DNA from: Granulosicoccus sp045106855
Lineage (GTDB): Bacteria; Pseudomonadota; Gammaproteobacteria; Granulosicoccales; Granulosicoccaceae
Direction of reading: 5' to 3'
DNA length: 64,000 bases
NCBI GenBank assembly: GCA_045106855.1
Contig: JBGCFI010000076.1
Span: forward strand, 1-64,000
A program made the position numbers and the translations under genes. This document shows positions 51,540 through 61,828 of the stretch, piece by piece. Within the stretch, counting starts at the first letter, position 1; every line of letters begins with the position of its first letter. The notes beneath the pieces were generated by a model. That model did no database searches and was not told the DNA's origin. It saw only the letters and a program-made list of their open reading frames with translations.

Positions 51540-52382
51540 CTACCCAGAAAAATCATACAAGGGCGATGCATTTCTGGCTTTTACAACATAACCGGTTAAT
51601 TCATCGGGAAGACGATCGCAAAGTGACTGTGCATCCTCTTGTTTTTCGAACGCTGTAAACACACAACTACCTGTACCGCTCATTTTTGCCCGATAGCCGC
51701 GATAGTTAGTCCGTAACCAATCAAGTGCAACACCTATTTCAGGGTGCCGAGCGACTGCAACAGGTTCGAAAACATTCGTGCTGCGCCCATCCATGAAGTC
51801 CCGTATTGTGATCGGGCTAGTGTTACGTGTCAATTCAGGAGCGTTAAAAAGCGCCTGCGTTGATGCCTGACACTCTGGATTGACGATCAGATACCAAGGC
51901 TCAAGTGGCGCTACCGGGGTCAGTTTATCGCCTATCCCCTCGGCCCAGCTGGCTTGTCCGTAAACAAATACGGGGACGTCAGCGCTGACCGTAACACCGA
52001 TCTCGGCAAGTTCCTTGATGCTCAATCCCAATCGCCAGAACTCGTTCAGCGCAACCAGTGTTGTAGCGGCATCGGAGCTGCCCCCACCAAGACCGCCGCC
52101 CGTAGGGATAACTTTTTCGAGGGTAATGTCGGTTCCGGCACGGGTGCCTGAATGCGCCTGCAGGGCACGCGCTGCGCGCACCACCAGATTGTTTTCAGGT
52201 GACACCTCGTTAAAATTGGATTTCAGGTGAACTTCACTATCCTCGCGCACAGAGAAACTCAAAACATCGCACATGTCGACGAATTGATAGACTGTCTGCA
52301 AGGTGTGGTATCCGTCGCTGCGGCGTCCTGTCACATGCAGGAAAAGGTTAATTTTGGCCGGGGCCAGCCATTTGGTGGTCAA
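51540..52382 (-). CDS. ispE: 4-(cytidine 5'-diphospho)-2-C-methyl-D-erythritol kinase
   Basis: Fourth step of the MEP isoprenoid pathway, ATP-dependent phosphorylation; GHMP kinase fold, 280 residues. The opening APAKINLFLHVTGRRSDGYH with the catalytic Lys and the glycine-rich PTGGGLGGGSSDAATTL at about 90-106 are clear, and the C-terminal MSGTGSCVFTAFE motif is present. It follows lolB. Confidence 0.97.
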   Translation of the reverse strand: MTTKWLAPAKINLFLHVTGRRSDGYHTLQTVYQFVDMCDVLSFSVREDSEVHLKSNFNEVSPENNLVVRAARALQAHSGTRAGTDITLEKVIPTGGGLGGGSSDAATTLVALNEFWRLGLSIKELAEIGVTVSADVPVFVYGQASWAEGIGDKLTPVAPLEPWYLIVNPECQASTQALFNAPELTRNTSPITIRDFMDGRSTNVFEPVAVARHPEIGVALDWLRTNYRGYRAKMSGTGSCVFTAFEKQEDAQSLCDRLPDELTGYVVKARNASPLYDFSG

Positions 52383-52432
52383 CGTTATCCTTCAACTAGA
52401 GCTGTGTTTAATTTAAGGCGCGTAGTGTACCG

Positions 52433-53098
52433 CTACCGACTCGGAATCACCAGCCTAGTATTCGGCGGCTTCTCTTCCTGAACTGCAAAGTGTACAGACG
52501 CTTTCCAATTTTTCAATAGCAGTCTTACTGAATACTTGCCACCAGAGGCTAAAATCAAGCCAGGCACGTCAAGTCCATCCAAGGTGGTATAACGCAATAC
52601 GCGCGCGCTCCAGCGTGTCCCCTGTCCGTCCGTAAAACGCAGCGACGACAGCCTGCCTAGCTCATCGGTAACCACTGACCGGCCATCACCCGGTAAGCCA
52701 CGGACCCAGCTCTTGAGTTGTTGCACCGGAACCGGAACAGCCAGCCCCAACCCTGCCTGCAATACCTCATCGACAGAATCGCCACTTGAAACAACGTTTC
52801 CTGAGCGACTAAACGAGGCGTATCGAGGAGAATCCGTAAGCGCCATTTCGCCAATTCCAAACGGACCTGTAAGCTTTACAGCCAGGTTTTTCCCGGATTG
52901 CTGCCACTGGATGCGCCCAGACATCGATTGTTCATCGGTCCAGATGCCCAAAGCGCCAGTGAAACTGAACTCGTCTAATTCAGCCAGTCTTGCCTGACGT
53001 ACTGCCGGATCAATAGCCGGGCCGACTGGACTCGTCGCACAGGCACCCAATGCCAGACTCACCCATATGAATGACACTACAACCCTGGTGCGGATCAC
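52433..53098 (-). CDS. lolB: Outer-membrane lipoprotein insertion protein LolB
   Basis: Receives lipoproteins from LolA and inserts them in the outer membrane; itself a lipoprotein, 221 residues. The signal peptide ends in lipobox LGAC (Cys near residue 21). The mature part shows the LolB pattern: FSFTGALGIWTDEQSMSGRIQW, SGKNLAVKLTGPFGIG, QQLKSWVRGLPG. The start is GTG, overlapping the stop of the upstream TPR gene (GTGA). Sequence conservation of LolB is low, but position and motifs agree. Confidence 0.93.
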   Translation of the reverse strand: MIRTRVVVSFIWVSLALGACATSPVGPAIDPAVRQARLAELDEFSFTGALGIWTDEQSMSGRIQWQQSGKNLAVKLTGPFGIGEMALTDSPRYASFSRSGNVVSSGDSVDEVLQAGLGLAVPVPVQQLKSWVRGLPGDGRSVVTDELGRLSSLRFTDGQGTRWSARVLRYTTLDGLDVPGLILASGGKYSVRLLLKNWKASVHFAVQEEKPPNTRLVIPSR

Positions 53099-54840
53099 TT
53101 GAAGACAGTATTTTTTACTGTCAACAGCCTTTCATCATCGGGATTACTCTCCAACGCCGCCTCTATCAATGTCTGCGCTTCCGTTTGCGCCCCACTTAAC
53201 CACAGGGCCTCTGCCAGATGAGCTGCGATTTCCGGATCGGGATATACCTGGTAGGCATTCTCTAGCAGAACTATGGCTTCATCGTAACGGCCCTGACGAA
53301 AGCGCAGCCAGCCAAGACTATCCATAATTGCAGGGTCATCAGGTAATAAAGCGTTGGCTTTTACCAGCAAATCTTCGGCAAGTTCCAGTTCAATGTTCTC
53401 ATCGGCATAATGATAGCCAAGCGCATTCAAAGCATGTGCATTTTGCGGATCGAGCTCGATGAGTCGATTAAGATCGATGATCATCATGGCATCATCGCCA
53501 GCTGAATTGGCGGCCAGCCCTCGGGCATATAGCAGCTCTGTATCATCGGGGAATCGCTCAAGCCCATCACTGAGCACCAGCACGGCTTCAGCGCTCTGAT
53601 TGGCATTTTGCAACATGCGGCTTTCAGCAGTTACCAGGCGCGGTTGCAAAGCCGGGTTGGAAACAGAGGCTGAAAGATGGCGCAATCGAGACCTGCCCTC
53701 CTCAAGATTTCCTGTCAGCGCTGTGAGTTCTGCCGCTCTTAAGAGAGCTGTAAATTGCAGATCACTCTGCTCTACGGCATCGTAATAGCTTATCGCTGTG
53801 TCGTACTCCTTTTGATCATCGCTGATTCGTCCCAGATAGAAATTAGCCTGATCGGAGTAGGACCCGGACGCCAGGAGTGCTTCAAGATATACACGGGCCT
53901 GGTCAATTCTGCGTGATTCGATGGCTAACAGGCTGATAGTTAGCAATGTGTCTGGCTTAGGTGTCGCCTCGTTGTAAATCGTATCGAGCACATCTCCCAC
54001 TTCATCATGACGCCCACCCTCGACCAGCAATTGAGCATACCCAAGACGCAGATCAGCGTTATCAGGGTTTGCATCCATAGCGGCCCTGATGGATGAGAAA
54101 GCCGCTTCCGGTTTACCTGATCCGCTTAGAATCTGTGCACGCAGCAGAATCGAATCGGTATCACCCGGCATCAACTCCACAGCGGTCTCTACCGCCTCAA
54201 GAGCCGCTACATTGTCGTTGGCGGTTATATGTGCGCGAGCCAGACCCAGGTGCGCCTCGCTTTCCTTGCTATACGCGAAGACTATCGATTCCATGACAAA
54301 CACCGACGCCTGCGGATTTTCATTGCGTTGCAGTTCGAACTGAATATCGCGTAAGGTCTGGCGGCGGTTATTACTACCTTCCAGCAACTCGTTGTACAAC
54401 TGCGCTGCCGCCTCGGTATTGTCTTGGCGTAGCAGTGTCTGACCCAGTATCTGGGGCGCTTCTTTGTTATCAGGATCCAGGCTAATCCAGCGTCTTGCGA
54501 CCTTCTCAGCCTCTCCCCACTGCCGTCCGAACATGGCTAGTCTTGTGGCACGTTCTGACACACGGGGGTCGTCGGTATGCTCAGAAGCACGCAGATAACC
54601 CGCCATGGCTACATCAAGTTGTCCTCGCCGCCCGGCTAGCTCTGCAATCATCAGCTCAAACATAAGCTGCGAATCCATGTCGGATTGTGAACTGCCCTGC
54701 TCAGACACTGGTGACTGGGAAGACTGTGCCAACGCTTTCGAAGGCGCCAGCGGCAGTGAGCTGCATCCAAGCAGAAGCACCGGAACCAGAGCCGATATTG
54801 CCTTGCCCGCAACAGCTTTCGTGTCAAAACAGTTGAACAT
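53095..54840 (-). CDS. TPR-repeat lipoprotein
   Basis: Tetratricopeptide-repeat protein, 581 residues, with an N-terminal signal ending in lipobox LLGC (near residue 26). TPR units run from about residue 60 to 575 with typical patterns such as ALNALGYHYADENIELELAE, AIMDSLGWLRFRQGRYDEAI and YPDPEIAAHLAEALWLSG. It resembles the TPR protein that often precedes lolB in gammaproteobacteria. It probably serves as a scaffold at the outer membrane; no enzymatic part is seen. It is divergent from hemA across 110 bases. Confidence 0.9.
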   Translation of the reverse strand: MFNCFDTKAVAGKAISALVPVLLLGCSSLPLAPSKALAQSSQSPVSEQGSSQSDMDSQLMFELMIAELAGRRGQLDVAMAGYLRASEHTDDPRVSERATRLAMFGRQWGEAEKVARRWISLDPDNKEAPQILGQTLLRQDNTEAAAQLYNELLEGSNNRRQTLRDIQFELQRNENPQASVFVMESIVFAYSKESEAHLGLARAHITANDNVAALEAVETAVELMPGDTDSILLRAQILSGSGKPEAAFSSIRAAMDANPDNADLRLGYAQLLVEGGRHDEVGDVLDTIYNEATPKPDTLLTISLLAIESRRIDQARVYLEALLASGSYSDQANFYLGRISDDQKEYDTAISYYDAVEQSDLQFTALLRAAELTALTGNLEEGRSRLRHLSASVSNPALQPRLVTAESRMLQNANQSAEAVLVLSDGLERFPDDTELLYARGLAANSAGDDAMMIIDLNRLIELDPQNAHALNALGYHYADENIELELAEDLLVKANALLPDDPAIMDSLGWLRFRQGRYDEAIVLLENAYQVYPDPEIAAHLAEALWLSGAQTEAQTLIEAALESNPDDERLLTVKNTVFK

Positions 54841-54950
54841 GTGTTCTCCTGACCAATAAAGTCAAATAATGTGCACTAGGATACAGTGACCTCGGTGCAA
54901 ATCAATGCACCGCGAGTCTGTTATACCGCCGTTTTTGCTAGAATTGCAAA

Positions 54951-56213
54951 ATGCCCATTCTCGCCCTAGGACTTAATCACAATACGGCTCCCGTTGATAT
55001 ACGGGAACGAGCCGCTATTGGTGAAGGCCAGCTGGGCGATGCATTAAACGCGCTTCGAGATGTACATCCGGTAAAAGAAGCTGCCATTGTGTCTACTTGT
55101 AACCGCACAGAGTTCTATTGCGGTATGGACAACCAGGATGCCAACGCAGTCGTACAGTGGATGCATCGTTACTTCCAGCTTCGTGACAACGGCTTCGAGC
55201 CCTACCTTTTCCGCCACGCAGACCGTGAAGCGGTGCGTCATCTCATGCGGGTGTGCAGCGGCCTTGACTCCATGGTGCTGGGTGAGCCCCAGATCCTGGG
55301 GCAGATAAAAAGGGCCTACCGCGACGCCGACGAACATGGCGCGCTGGGTAACGAGTTATCGCCCTTGTTTCAAACAGCCTTCTCTGTGGCAAAAAAAGTT
55401 CGCACCGATACCGCTATCGGCAACAGCCCGGTATCAGTAGCGTTCGCGGCAGTAAGCCTTTCACGTCAGATTTTCGCAGATCTCAGTCAGCAAAAAGCGC
55501 TTCTTATTGGCGCTGGCGAAACCATACAACTGGCCGCGCGGCATTTAAAATCCGCAGGCATAGGCAGTATCCTTATTGCCAACCGCACGCTGGAAAAAGC
55601 CGCTGTGCTTGCACAGGAGGTAGACGGGCGGGCTATCGGCATCAAGGACATCCCCGATGCCCTGCCAGATGCCGATATCATTATAAGCTCCACCGGTTCC
55701 ACGCTTCCCATACTGGGCAAAGGTACGGTCCAGAAGGCGTTGCGAAAACGCCGTTTCCGTTCCCAGTTGATTGTTGATATCGCTGTCCCACGGGATGTAG
55801 AAGCGGAAGTCAACGAGATAGACGGCGTGTTTCTCTACACCGTTGATGACTTGCAGGCTGTCATTGAAGAGAACCGCCAATCGCGACAGGAAGCTGCGTT
55901 TGAGGCAGAAGAAATTGTCACGGCTCAGGTCGAGTTGTTCATGGCCAGAATCCAGGCCCTGGGCGCGAACGATGTCATTCGCGCGTATCGCGGTAAAATA
56001 GAATCTATAAAAGCCAGTGCTCTGGACAAATCGCTTAAACAGTTGCAAGCTGGCCAAGACCCTGAAATCGTCTTGCAACAACTCGCCCATACGCTGAGTA
56101 ATAAAGTCATGCACGCACCCACCGCCAGCATGCGCGAAGCAGCAGAACTTGGCAATAATCACATCATAGAAGCCGCTCGCACTCTATTGGATCTGCCAAA
56201 AACCAAATCATGA
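54951..56213 (+). CDS. hemA: Glutamyl-tRNA reductase
   Basis: First committed step of C5 tetrapyrrole synthesis: reduces glutamyl-tRNA(Glu) to glutamate-1-semialdehyde with NADPH. It has 420 residues. The active-site Cys is in STCNRTEFYC near residue 50; GLDSMVLGEPQILGQIK follows, the NADPH-binding domain has LLIGAGETIQLAARHL near residue 186, and a C-terminal dimerisation helix follows. It supplies heme and also siroheme for NirB. Its stop overlaps prfA (ATGA). Confidence 0.97.
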   Translation: MPILALGLNHNTAPVDIRERAAIGEGQLGDALNALRDVHPVKEAAIVSTCNRTEFYCGMDNQDANAVVQWMHRYFQLRDNGFEPYLFRHADREAVRHLMRVCSGLDSMVLGEPQILGQIKRAYRDADEHGALGNELSPLFQTAFSVAKKVRTDTAIGNSPVSVAFAAVSLSRQIFADLSQQKALLIGAGETIQLAARHLKSAGIGSILIANRTLEKAAVLAQEVDGRAIGIKDIPDALPDADIIISSTGSTLPILGKGTVQKALRKRRFRSQLIVDIAVPRDVEAEVNEIDGVFLYTVDDLQAVIEENRQSRQEAAFEAEEIVTAQVELFMARIQALGANDVIRAYRGKIESIKASALDKSLKQLQAGQDPEIVLQQLAHTLSNKVMHAPTASMREAAELGNNHIIEAARTLLDLPKTKS

Positions 56214-57292
56214 AAGCTTCCATTAAGGCAAAGCTGGAAAGCGTTGCCGAACGTCACGAAGAGATAGCAGCACTACTCGGCGATGCCGACACTATCAGTG
56301 ATCAAAACCGTTTTCGCGAATTGTCCAAGGAGTATGCGCAGCTTGAACCCATAGTCACAGCGTTTGCGGCATACCAGCAAACTGAACAGGATCTGGCCAA
56401 TGCACGCGAGATGGCCAACGACAGCGATGCTGACATGCGAGCGATGGCTAATGAAGAGCTGCCCGAGCTACAGGCGCGTATTGAAGAGCAAGAGATGTCT
56501 CTGCAAAAGCTGTTACTGCCGCGCGATCCACGTGACGAAAATAATGCGTTTCTGGAAATACGTGCAGGTACCGGTGGTGATGAGGCCGCAATATTTGCGG
56601 GCGACCTGTTGCGTATGTATCTACGCTACGCAGAGATGAACAATTGGCGAAGTGAAATAATCAATGAACGCGCAGGCGATCATGGTGGCTACAAGGAAGT
56701 GGTTTGCCGTCTTTCCGGCGACAGGGTCTTTTCACGTCTCAAATTCGAATCCGGTGCCCATCGCGTTCAACGCGTTCCGGAAACCGAATCCCAGGGACGA
56801 GTACATACCTCGGCAGCGACAGTTGCCATCCTGCCAGAAGTCGACCAGGTAGAAGAGATCAACATCAATGCTGCCGATATCCGTGTCGATACTTTTCGCG
56901 CATCAGGTGCTGGCGGCCAGCACGTCAACAAAACCGATTCCGCCATTCGTCTAACGCATATCCCGACAGGCGTTGTCGTGGAATGCCAGGATGAACGATC
57001 ACAACACAAGAATCGTGCGAAAGCCATGGCATTGCTGCAAGCTCGGCTACTGAATGCAGAACAATCAAAACAACAAGACGCCGAATCAGAATCTCGCCGT
57101 CTGCAAGTTGGTTCTGGTGATCGCTCAGAACGTATCCGTACTTATAACTTCCCCCAGGGTCGTCTGACAGACCATCGTATCAACCTGACGCTCTACAAAC
57201 TTGACGACATCATGGCAGGCGCGCTGGGCGAAATCGTTGACCCTCTTACAGCCGAGCATCAGGCAGACCTGCTCGCAGAGTTTGGCGACTGA
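56210..57292 (+). CDS. prfA: Peptide chain release factor 1
   Basis: Terminates translation at UAA and UAG; 360 residues. The GGQ motif is in GAGGQHVNKTDSAIRLTH at about 232-249, and the ILPEVDQVEEININ and RTYNFPQGRLTDHRINLT segments are typical. The codon-recognition PxT-type region lies near HRVQRVPETESQGRVHTS. hemA-prfA-prmC is a conserved order. Confidence 0.97.
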   Translation: MKASIKAKLESVAERHEEIAALLGDADTISDQNRFRELSKEYAQLEPIVTAFAAYQQTEQDLANAREMANDSDADMRAMANEELPELQARIEEQEMSLQKLLLPRDPRDENNAFLEIRAGTGGDEAAIFAGDLLRMYLRYAEMNNWRSEIINERAGDHGGYKEVVCRLSGDRVFSRLKFESGAHRVQRVPETESQGRVHTSAATVAILPEVDQVEEININAADIRVDTFRASGAGGQHVNKTDSAIRLTHIPTGVVVECQDERSQHKNRAKAMALLQARLLNAEQSKQQDAESESRRLQVGSGDRSERIRTYNFPQGRLTDHRINLTLYKLDDIMAGALGEIVDPLTAEHQADLLAEFGD

Positions 57293-57309
57293 ACACAGTC
57301 GGACAATGG

Positions 57310-58128
57310 GTGGCGCAGGCGATAGACCAACTGCGAAATTCTGCTAACACGGAAACACCTGAGCTTGATGCACAGCTACTGGCGTGCCATTACCTGGAGA
57401 TCAATCGCAGCAGGCTATTCGCGTTTCCTGAAACACTGATACCACAGGATGTCAGTCATGCGCTTGATGAATCGCTCTTGCGAAGAATCAACGCCGAACC
57501 CCTCGCCTACATTACCGGCACGCGCGAATTCTGGTCGACCGATTTACACATTGCCCCCGGCGCACTCGTTCCAAGAGCCGATACTGAAATACTGGTAGAA
57601 AAGTCACTGGAGCTTGCCCGTCTTGCCCCCGAAGGTGCCGTACTTGATCTTGGAACCGGTACGGGAGCAATCGCCATAGCTATTGCGTCCGAGCTGACGA
57701 ATCGACAAATCATAGCGATTGAGCGAAGCCGGGAAGCCTTAGCCGTAGCTCATGAAAATATCCGTGCGCAGGCGTTTAATCATTTACATCTCATACAGGG
57801 GTGTTGGCTTGATGCCATCGCGGACAAATCTGTTGCCATGCTCTTGACTAACCCGCCGTATCTGGCCAGCAATGACATACACCTTGAGCAGCTGCGCCAC
57901 GAACCACGGGATGCATTGGTCAGTGGTCCTACAGGGCTTGAAGACCTTGAGCACATCATTGCGACAGCCGTAAGAGTTGGAAAATCCGGTGCCCCTTTAA
58001 TTCTGGAACACGGCTGCCAGCAAGGAAGCGATGTGAGGCAATTGTTGCTCAACTATAATTACTCAGGTGTCGACACGGGTCTGGATCTGGCAGGCCTTGA
58101 GAGAATAAGCTTCGGCTTTGTGGCTTGA
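57310..58128 (+). CDS. prmC: Peptide chain release factor N5-glutamine methyltransferase
   Basis: Methylates the GGQ glutamine of release factors with SAM. It has 272 residues counted from GTG 57310. SAM motif VLDLGTGTGAIAIAIA and the catalytic NPPYLAS are clear, and REFWSTDLHIAPGALVPRADTE is typical. The start is uncertain: the codons just before the GTG read NTVGQW, which resembles the normal family N-terminus. The only in-frame candidate further up is a CTG at 57289 overlapping the prfA stop. The GTG is kept as the conservative choice. Confidence 0.93.
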   Translation: MAQAIDQLRNSANTETPELDAQLLACHYLEINRSRLFAFPETLIPQDVSHALDESLLRRINAEPLAYITGTREFWSTDLHIAPGALVPRADTEILVEKSLELARLAPEGAVLDLGTGTGAIAIAIASELTNRQIIAIERSREALAVAHENIRAQAFNHLHLIQGCWLDAIADKSVAMLLTNPPYLASNDIHLEQLRHEPRDALVSGPTGLEDLEHIIATAVRVGKSGAPLILEHGCQQGSDVRQLLLNYNYSGVDTGLDLAGLERISFGFVA

Positions 58129-58136
58129 TCAAATCT

Positions 58137-59681
58137 ATGAGCAGCGAAAAATCCATCCAACAGGGCTCCGACCAGACAAGCGACAGTCAATCGGCGGTTT
58201 ACGCAGCAATTGATCTCGGCTCAAACAGCTTTCACATGATGATTGCTGAACCCGAGGGCAGCTCCATTCGCAAGATTGACAGTCTGCGCATGCCAACGCG
58301 GTTAGGAGCTGGACTTGATGCGCAAAAGCGACTCACGCCCAAAACACTGAAAACGGCGCTCGATGCCCTTTCTCAATACGCAGAACGTCTACGTGATGTG
58401 CCCAGACAGAATATTCGCATGGTGGGAACCAACACCTTACGTCGTGCGAAAAATCGTAACGAATTCATGTTGCAAGCCAGGAAAATTATTGGTGTGCCAA
58501 TCCAGATTATCTCCGGACGCGAAGAAGCACGTCTGATCTATACGGCTGTCTCGCACACGTTTCCGGATAGTCGTCGTCAGCGACTGGTGCTGGACATCGG
58601 CGGCGGCAGTACAGAGATGGTTATTGGTAAAGGCTTCGATCCCAGTCTTCTGGAAAGCGTCAATATGGGATGCGTCAGTTATACCCGTCAGTTTTTAAGT
58701 GGTGATCAAGGCATTACCGCACTCACCATGAAACGTGCAACCGTTGAAGCTGAATTGGAACTGCAGCCGTTGATGGTTGCCTATCAAGAATTCGGGTGGG
58801 ACGAGGTCATTGGTTGTTCAGGAACCATCAAGGCGGCTGCGCGCATGCTTGCAGAACTTGGCATTACAGATGGTGCTATTACACGTGATGGTTTAAAGCA
58901 ACTTGTCAAAGAGATTGTCAAAGCCGGCAGTGTCGCTGCAATGAATCTTGAAAGCGTTAGCGAAAGTCGCGTGCAGGTTGTTGCTGGCGGCCTCACCATT
59001 TTGCGGGCCATCATGAAAACATTGAATATCGATGTCATGCAGGCGAGTCAGGTGGCGCTTCGAGAAGGCCTTGTATTCGACATGCTGGGCAAGGATGAGC
59101 ATGTCGATATCCAGACCCAGACCCTGGCCAATTTGACACAACGCTATTCCATCGATGAGAGGCAGGCGCATCGCGTTGAAGTAACAGCAACCAAACTATT
59201 CCATCATGTCGCTGATACCTGGAACCTTGATACCCACGCAGACCTGCCGTTACTGATCTGGGCCGCAAGATTACACGAACTGGGTATGGGAGTCGCCCAT
59301 ACCCAGTATCACAAACACGGTGCCTATATTCTGGAAAACTCCGACTTGCTGGGCTTTACACTTGCCGAGCAAACGGCACTGGCGCTGCTGGTACGCTTTC
59401 ATCGACGCAAAATAGACAATGCCGCCTTTGAAGGCTTGCCTGCTGAGGAACGCGACCGGCTATTGTATTTGCTGGGGCTATTGCGCCTTGCTGCACTGCT
59501 GCATCGCGGTCGCTATGATGAATCCCTCGAAGAGGTTAACGTTCGCATCAAGGAAGGCCAGATTACCGTGGTAGCACCTCAAACCTGGCTAGATACACAT
59601 CCCTTGACTCATGCAGAGTTGCAGGCCGAAGCAGAACGACTCATGCATGTCGAGATTCTTCTTAAAGCGGAAAAAGCCTAG
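58137..59681 (+). CDS. ppx: Exopolyphosphatase, Ppx/GppA family
   Basis: Hydrolyses terminal phosphates of polyphosphate (GppA-type activity on pppGpp is possible); about 514 residues. The ASKHA-type opening AIDLGSNSFHMMIAE lies near residue 25, NTLRRAKNRNEF and ISGREEARLIY follow, the phosphate-binding LDIGGGSTEMV is clear, and a C-terminal HD-like domain spans about 320-500. The open frame begins with TTG at 58125 overlapping the prmC stop; ATG 58137 is preferred. It converges with ppk1 20 bases away. Confidence 0.94.
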   Translation: MSSEKSIQQGSDQTSDSQSAVYAAIDLGSNSFHMMIAEPEGSSIRKIDSLRMPTRLGAGLDAQKRLTPKTLKTALDALSQYAERLRDVPRQNIRMVGTNTLRRAKNRNEFMLQARKIIGVPIQIISGREEARLIYTAVSHTFPDSRRQRLVLDIGGGSTEMVIGKGFDPSLLESVNMGCVSYTRQFLSGDQGITALTMKRATVEAELELQPLMVAYQEFGWDEVIGCSGTIKAAARMLAELGITDGAITRDGLKQLVKEIVKAGSVAAMNLESVSESRVQVVAGGLTILRAIMKTLNIDVMQASQVALREGLVFDMLGKDEHVDIQTQTLANLTQRYSIDERQAHRVEVTATKLFHHVADTWNLDTHADLPLLIWAARLHELGMGVAHTQYHKHGAYILENSDLLGFTLAEQTALALLVRFHRRKIDNAAFEGLPAEERDRLLYLLGLLRLAALLHRGRYDESLEEVNVRIKEGQITVVAPQTWLDTHPLTHAELQAEAERLMHVEILLKAEKA

Positions 59682-59701
59682 ACGTCTGATACAGAGTTCA
59701 C

Positions 59702-61828
59702 TTAGTGGTGCACCCGACCACCGCCATACCGATTGATCAGAAACTGTTGTGCACTAAACGGCGCATCGTTATCCGGCTTTAAGCGTTCGTATTGCCCTTT
59801 AGCATTCAGTTGCCAAGCAAACATGTTGTCTTTGAGGTAGACATCCAGACATTCCTGCTTGACGCGCCTTAGTGCCTCATCCTCTAGTGGCACAGCAATT
59901 TCAACCCGGTTGAAAAAGTTGCGTGGCATCCAGTCAGCACTGCTGATATAGAGCTGTTCCCGGCCTTTATTGAGAAACCAGAATACCCGTGAGTGTTCCA
60001 GGAACCTTCCCAACACCGACACGACGCGAATGTTCTCAGATAAGCCGGGCAGTCCCGGCTTTAACATACAGATACCGCGCACCACAAGTTCCACGGTAAC
60101 GCCCGCCTGGGATGCCTTATACAGCGCATCGATAACGCCTGGATCTACCAGTGAATTCATGCGGGCAATAACATGACCGGTGCCACCTTCCCTGGCAATT
60201 TTCGTCTCATTAGCAAGTCGTTCCAGGATATATCGATGCAGTGCAAACGGTGCCTGAACCAGCTGCTTCAGGTTGAGTGCCTGTCCCAGCCCTGTCAGCT
60301 GCGTAAAAACACGATGTACATCCTCAGTGATTGATTTATTGTTCGTGAGCATACTCATGTCGGTATATGCTCTTGCGGTTGTCGCGTGATAGTTACCCGT
60401 GCCAACGTGCACATAACGAACAAGTTTGTGTTTCTCACGCCTGACCACTAACAGCATCTTTGCGTGTGTCTTGAAGCCGACAACGCCATAGACCACCTGA
60501 ATGCCAGCCTCCTGCAAGCGGGTGGCTAGCTCTATGTTGGCCGCTTCGTCAAAACGTGCACGCAGTTCTATCACGACCGTGACATCCTTACCTGCTCTTG
60601 AAGCCTCCATCAAGGAGCTGACAAAGACCGACTCATGACCTGTACGGTATAGAGTCTGCTTGATGGCTAATACATCAGGGTCTGCTGCCGCCTGACGTAT
60701 TAACTCGATTACCGGCACATACGACTCATAGGGATGATGAAAAAGTAAAGGCCCACGAAAGGCAATATGCTCAAAAATATTGACGCCCGATTCGAACGCA
60801 CTGGCAACATGCGGAGTAAACGATGGATACTTCAGATCCGGCCTGTCTATCTGATCAGGAATGGCAAACAATCGATTGAGATTCACCGGACCATCAACAC
60901 GATAGACCGACTGATCCTGGAGCCTGAACTGTCGTTGCAGATATTTAACGATGCGGTTGGGACAATTAGCCGCCACCTCGAGCCTGACTGCCTGACCAAA
61001 GTTGCGCTGCACCAACTCCGTTTCCAAGGCTCTTCTAAGGTTGGCCACCTCTTCTTCCGAAACATATAGATCGCTGTTGCGCGTCACCTTGAACTGATAG
61101 ACACCCACGGGATCCATGCCGCTAAATAACTGACTGATCTGGGAATGAACGATAGAGGACAGGAAAACAAAACCATCCCGCACACCGCAAATCTCAGACG
61201 GCACGCGTACAACCCGCGGCAAGGACCTGGGTGCACGAACCAGTGCAAAACCAGAGTCGCGACCGAAGGCATCCTGCCCACGCAGATCAATGATGAAACT
61301 CAGGCTTTTGTTCGTGATGCGAGGAAACGGGTGAGCGGGATCCAGCCCGAGAGGACTGAGTACCGGAGCAATATCCGAAATAAAGAAATCCTTTATCCAT
61401 TCCTGTAATTTTTTATCCCAGCTTTGACGCGAGAAAAAACGGATGTCCTGTTCTGCCAGTTCCGGCAGAAGCACATCATTAAGCAGTTTGTACTGTCTGT
61501 TGACCAGAGCGCGGCAATCTCGATTGATCGCCTCCATCTCCTGCAAGGGAGACAGGCCATCAATACCGGCGCCTTCCATACCACCCTCGATTTTCTGCAT
61601 GAGACCGGCGACTCGAATCTCGAAAAACTCATCCAGATTGCTGGTTGAGATACACAGGAAACGCAATCGCTCCAGCAAAGGGATCTGTGAATCACTGGCC
61701 AATGCCAGTACTCGTTCATCAAAGGCGAGAAAGCTCAGCTCACGATTGGCCAACGGCAATCCCTGGTACTGGCGACGAGACCATTGCTCAGGACCGGTTG
61801 CGGGTAACGACTTTTTCTTGGTACTCAT
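59702..61828 (-). CDS. ppk1: Polyphosphate kinase 1
   Basis: Reversibly polymerises ATP gamma-phosphate into polyphosphate; membrane-associated, 708 residues, the normal length. The N-terminal domain with LANRELSFLAFDERVLALA, the head domain, and the phospholipase-D-like catalytic domains are present. The autophosphorylated His lies in the GFKTHAKMLLVVRRE segment (about residue 447), and the second catalytic His lies in the LEHSRVFWFLN segment. RYVHVGTGNYH is also conserved. Its stop faces ppx; its start overlaps acpH. Confidence 0.97.
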   Translation of the reverse strand: MSTKKKSLPATGPEQWSRRQYQGLPLANRELSFLAFDERVLALASDSQIPLLERLRFLCISTSNLDEFFEIRVAGLMQKIEGGMEGAGIDGLSPLQEMEAINRDCRALVNRQYKLLNDVLLPELAEQDIRFFSRQSWDKKLQEWIKDFFISDIAPVLSPLGLDPAHPFPRITNKSLSFIIDLRGQDAFGRDSGFALVRAPRSLPRVVRVPSEICGVRDGFVFLSSIVHSQISQLFSGMDPVGVYQFKVTRNSDLYVSEEEVANLRRALETELVQRNFGQAVRLEVAANCPNRIVKYLQRQFRLQDQSVYRVDGPVNLNRLFAIPDQIDRPDLKYPSFTPHVASAFESGVNIFEHIAFRGPLLFHHPYESYVPVIELIRQAAADPDVLAIKQTLYRTGHESVFVSSLMEASRAGKDVTVVIELRARFDEAANIELATRLQEAGIQVVYGVVGFKTHAKMLLVVRREKHKLVRYVHVGTGNYHATTARAYTDMSMLTNNKSITEDVHRVFTQLTGLGQALNLKQLVQAPFALHRYILERLANETKIAREGGTGHVIARMNSLVDPGVIDALYKASQAGVTVELVVRGICMLKPGLPGLSENIRVVSVLGRFLEHSRVFWFLNKGREQLYISSADWMPRNFFNRVEIAVPLEDEALRRVKQECLDVYLKDNMFAWQLNAKGQYERLKPDNDAPFSAQQFLINRYGGGRVHH

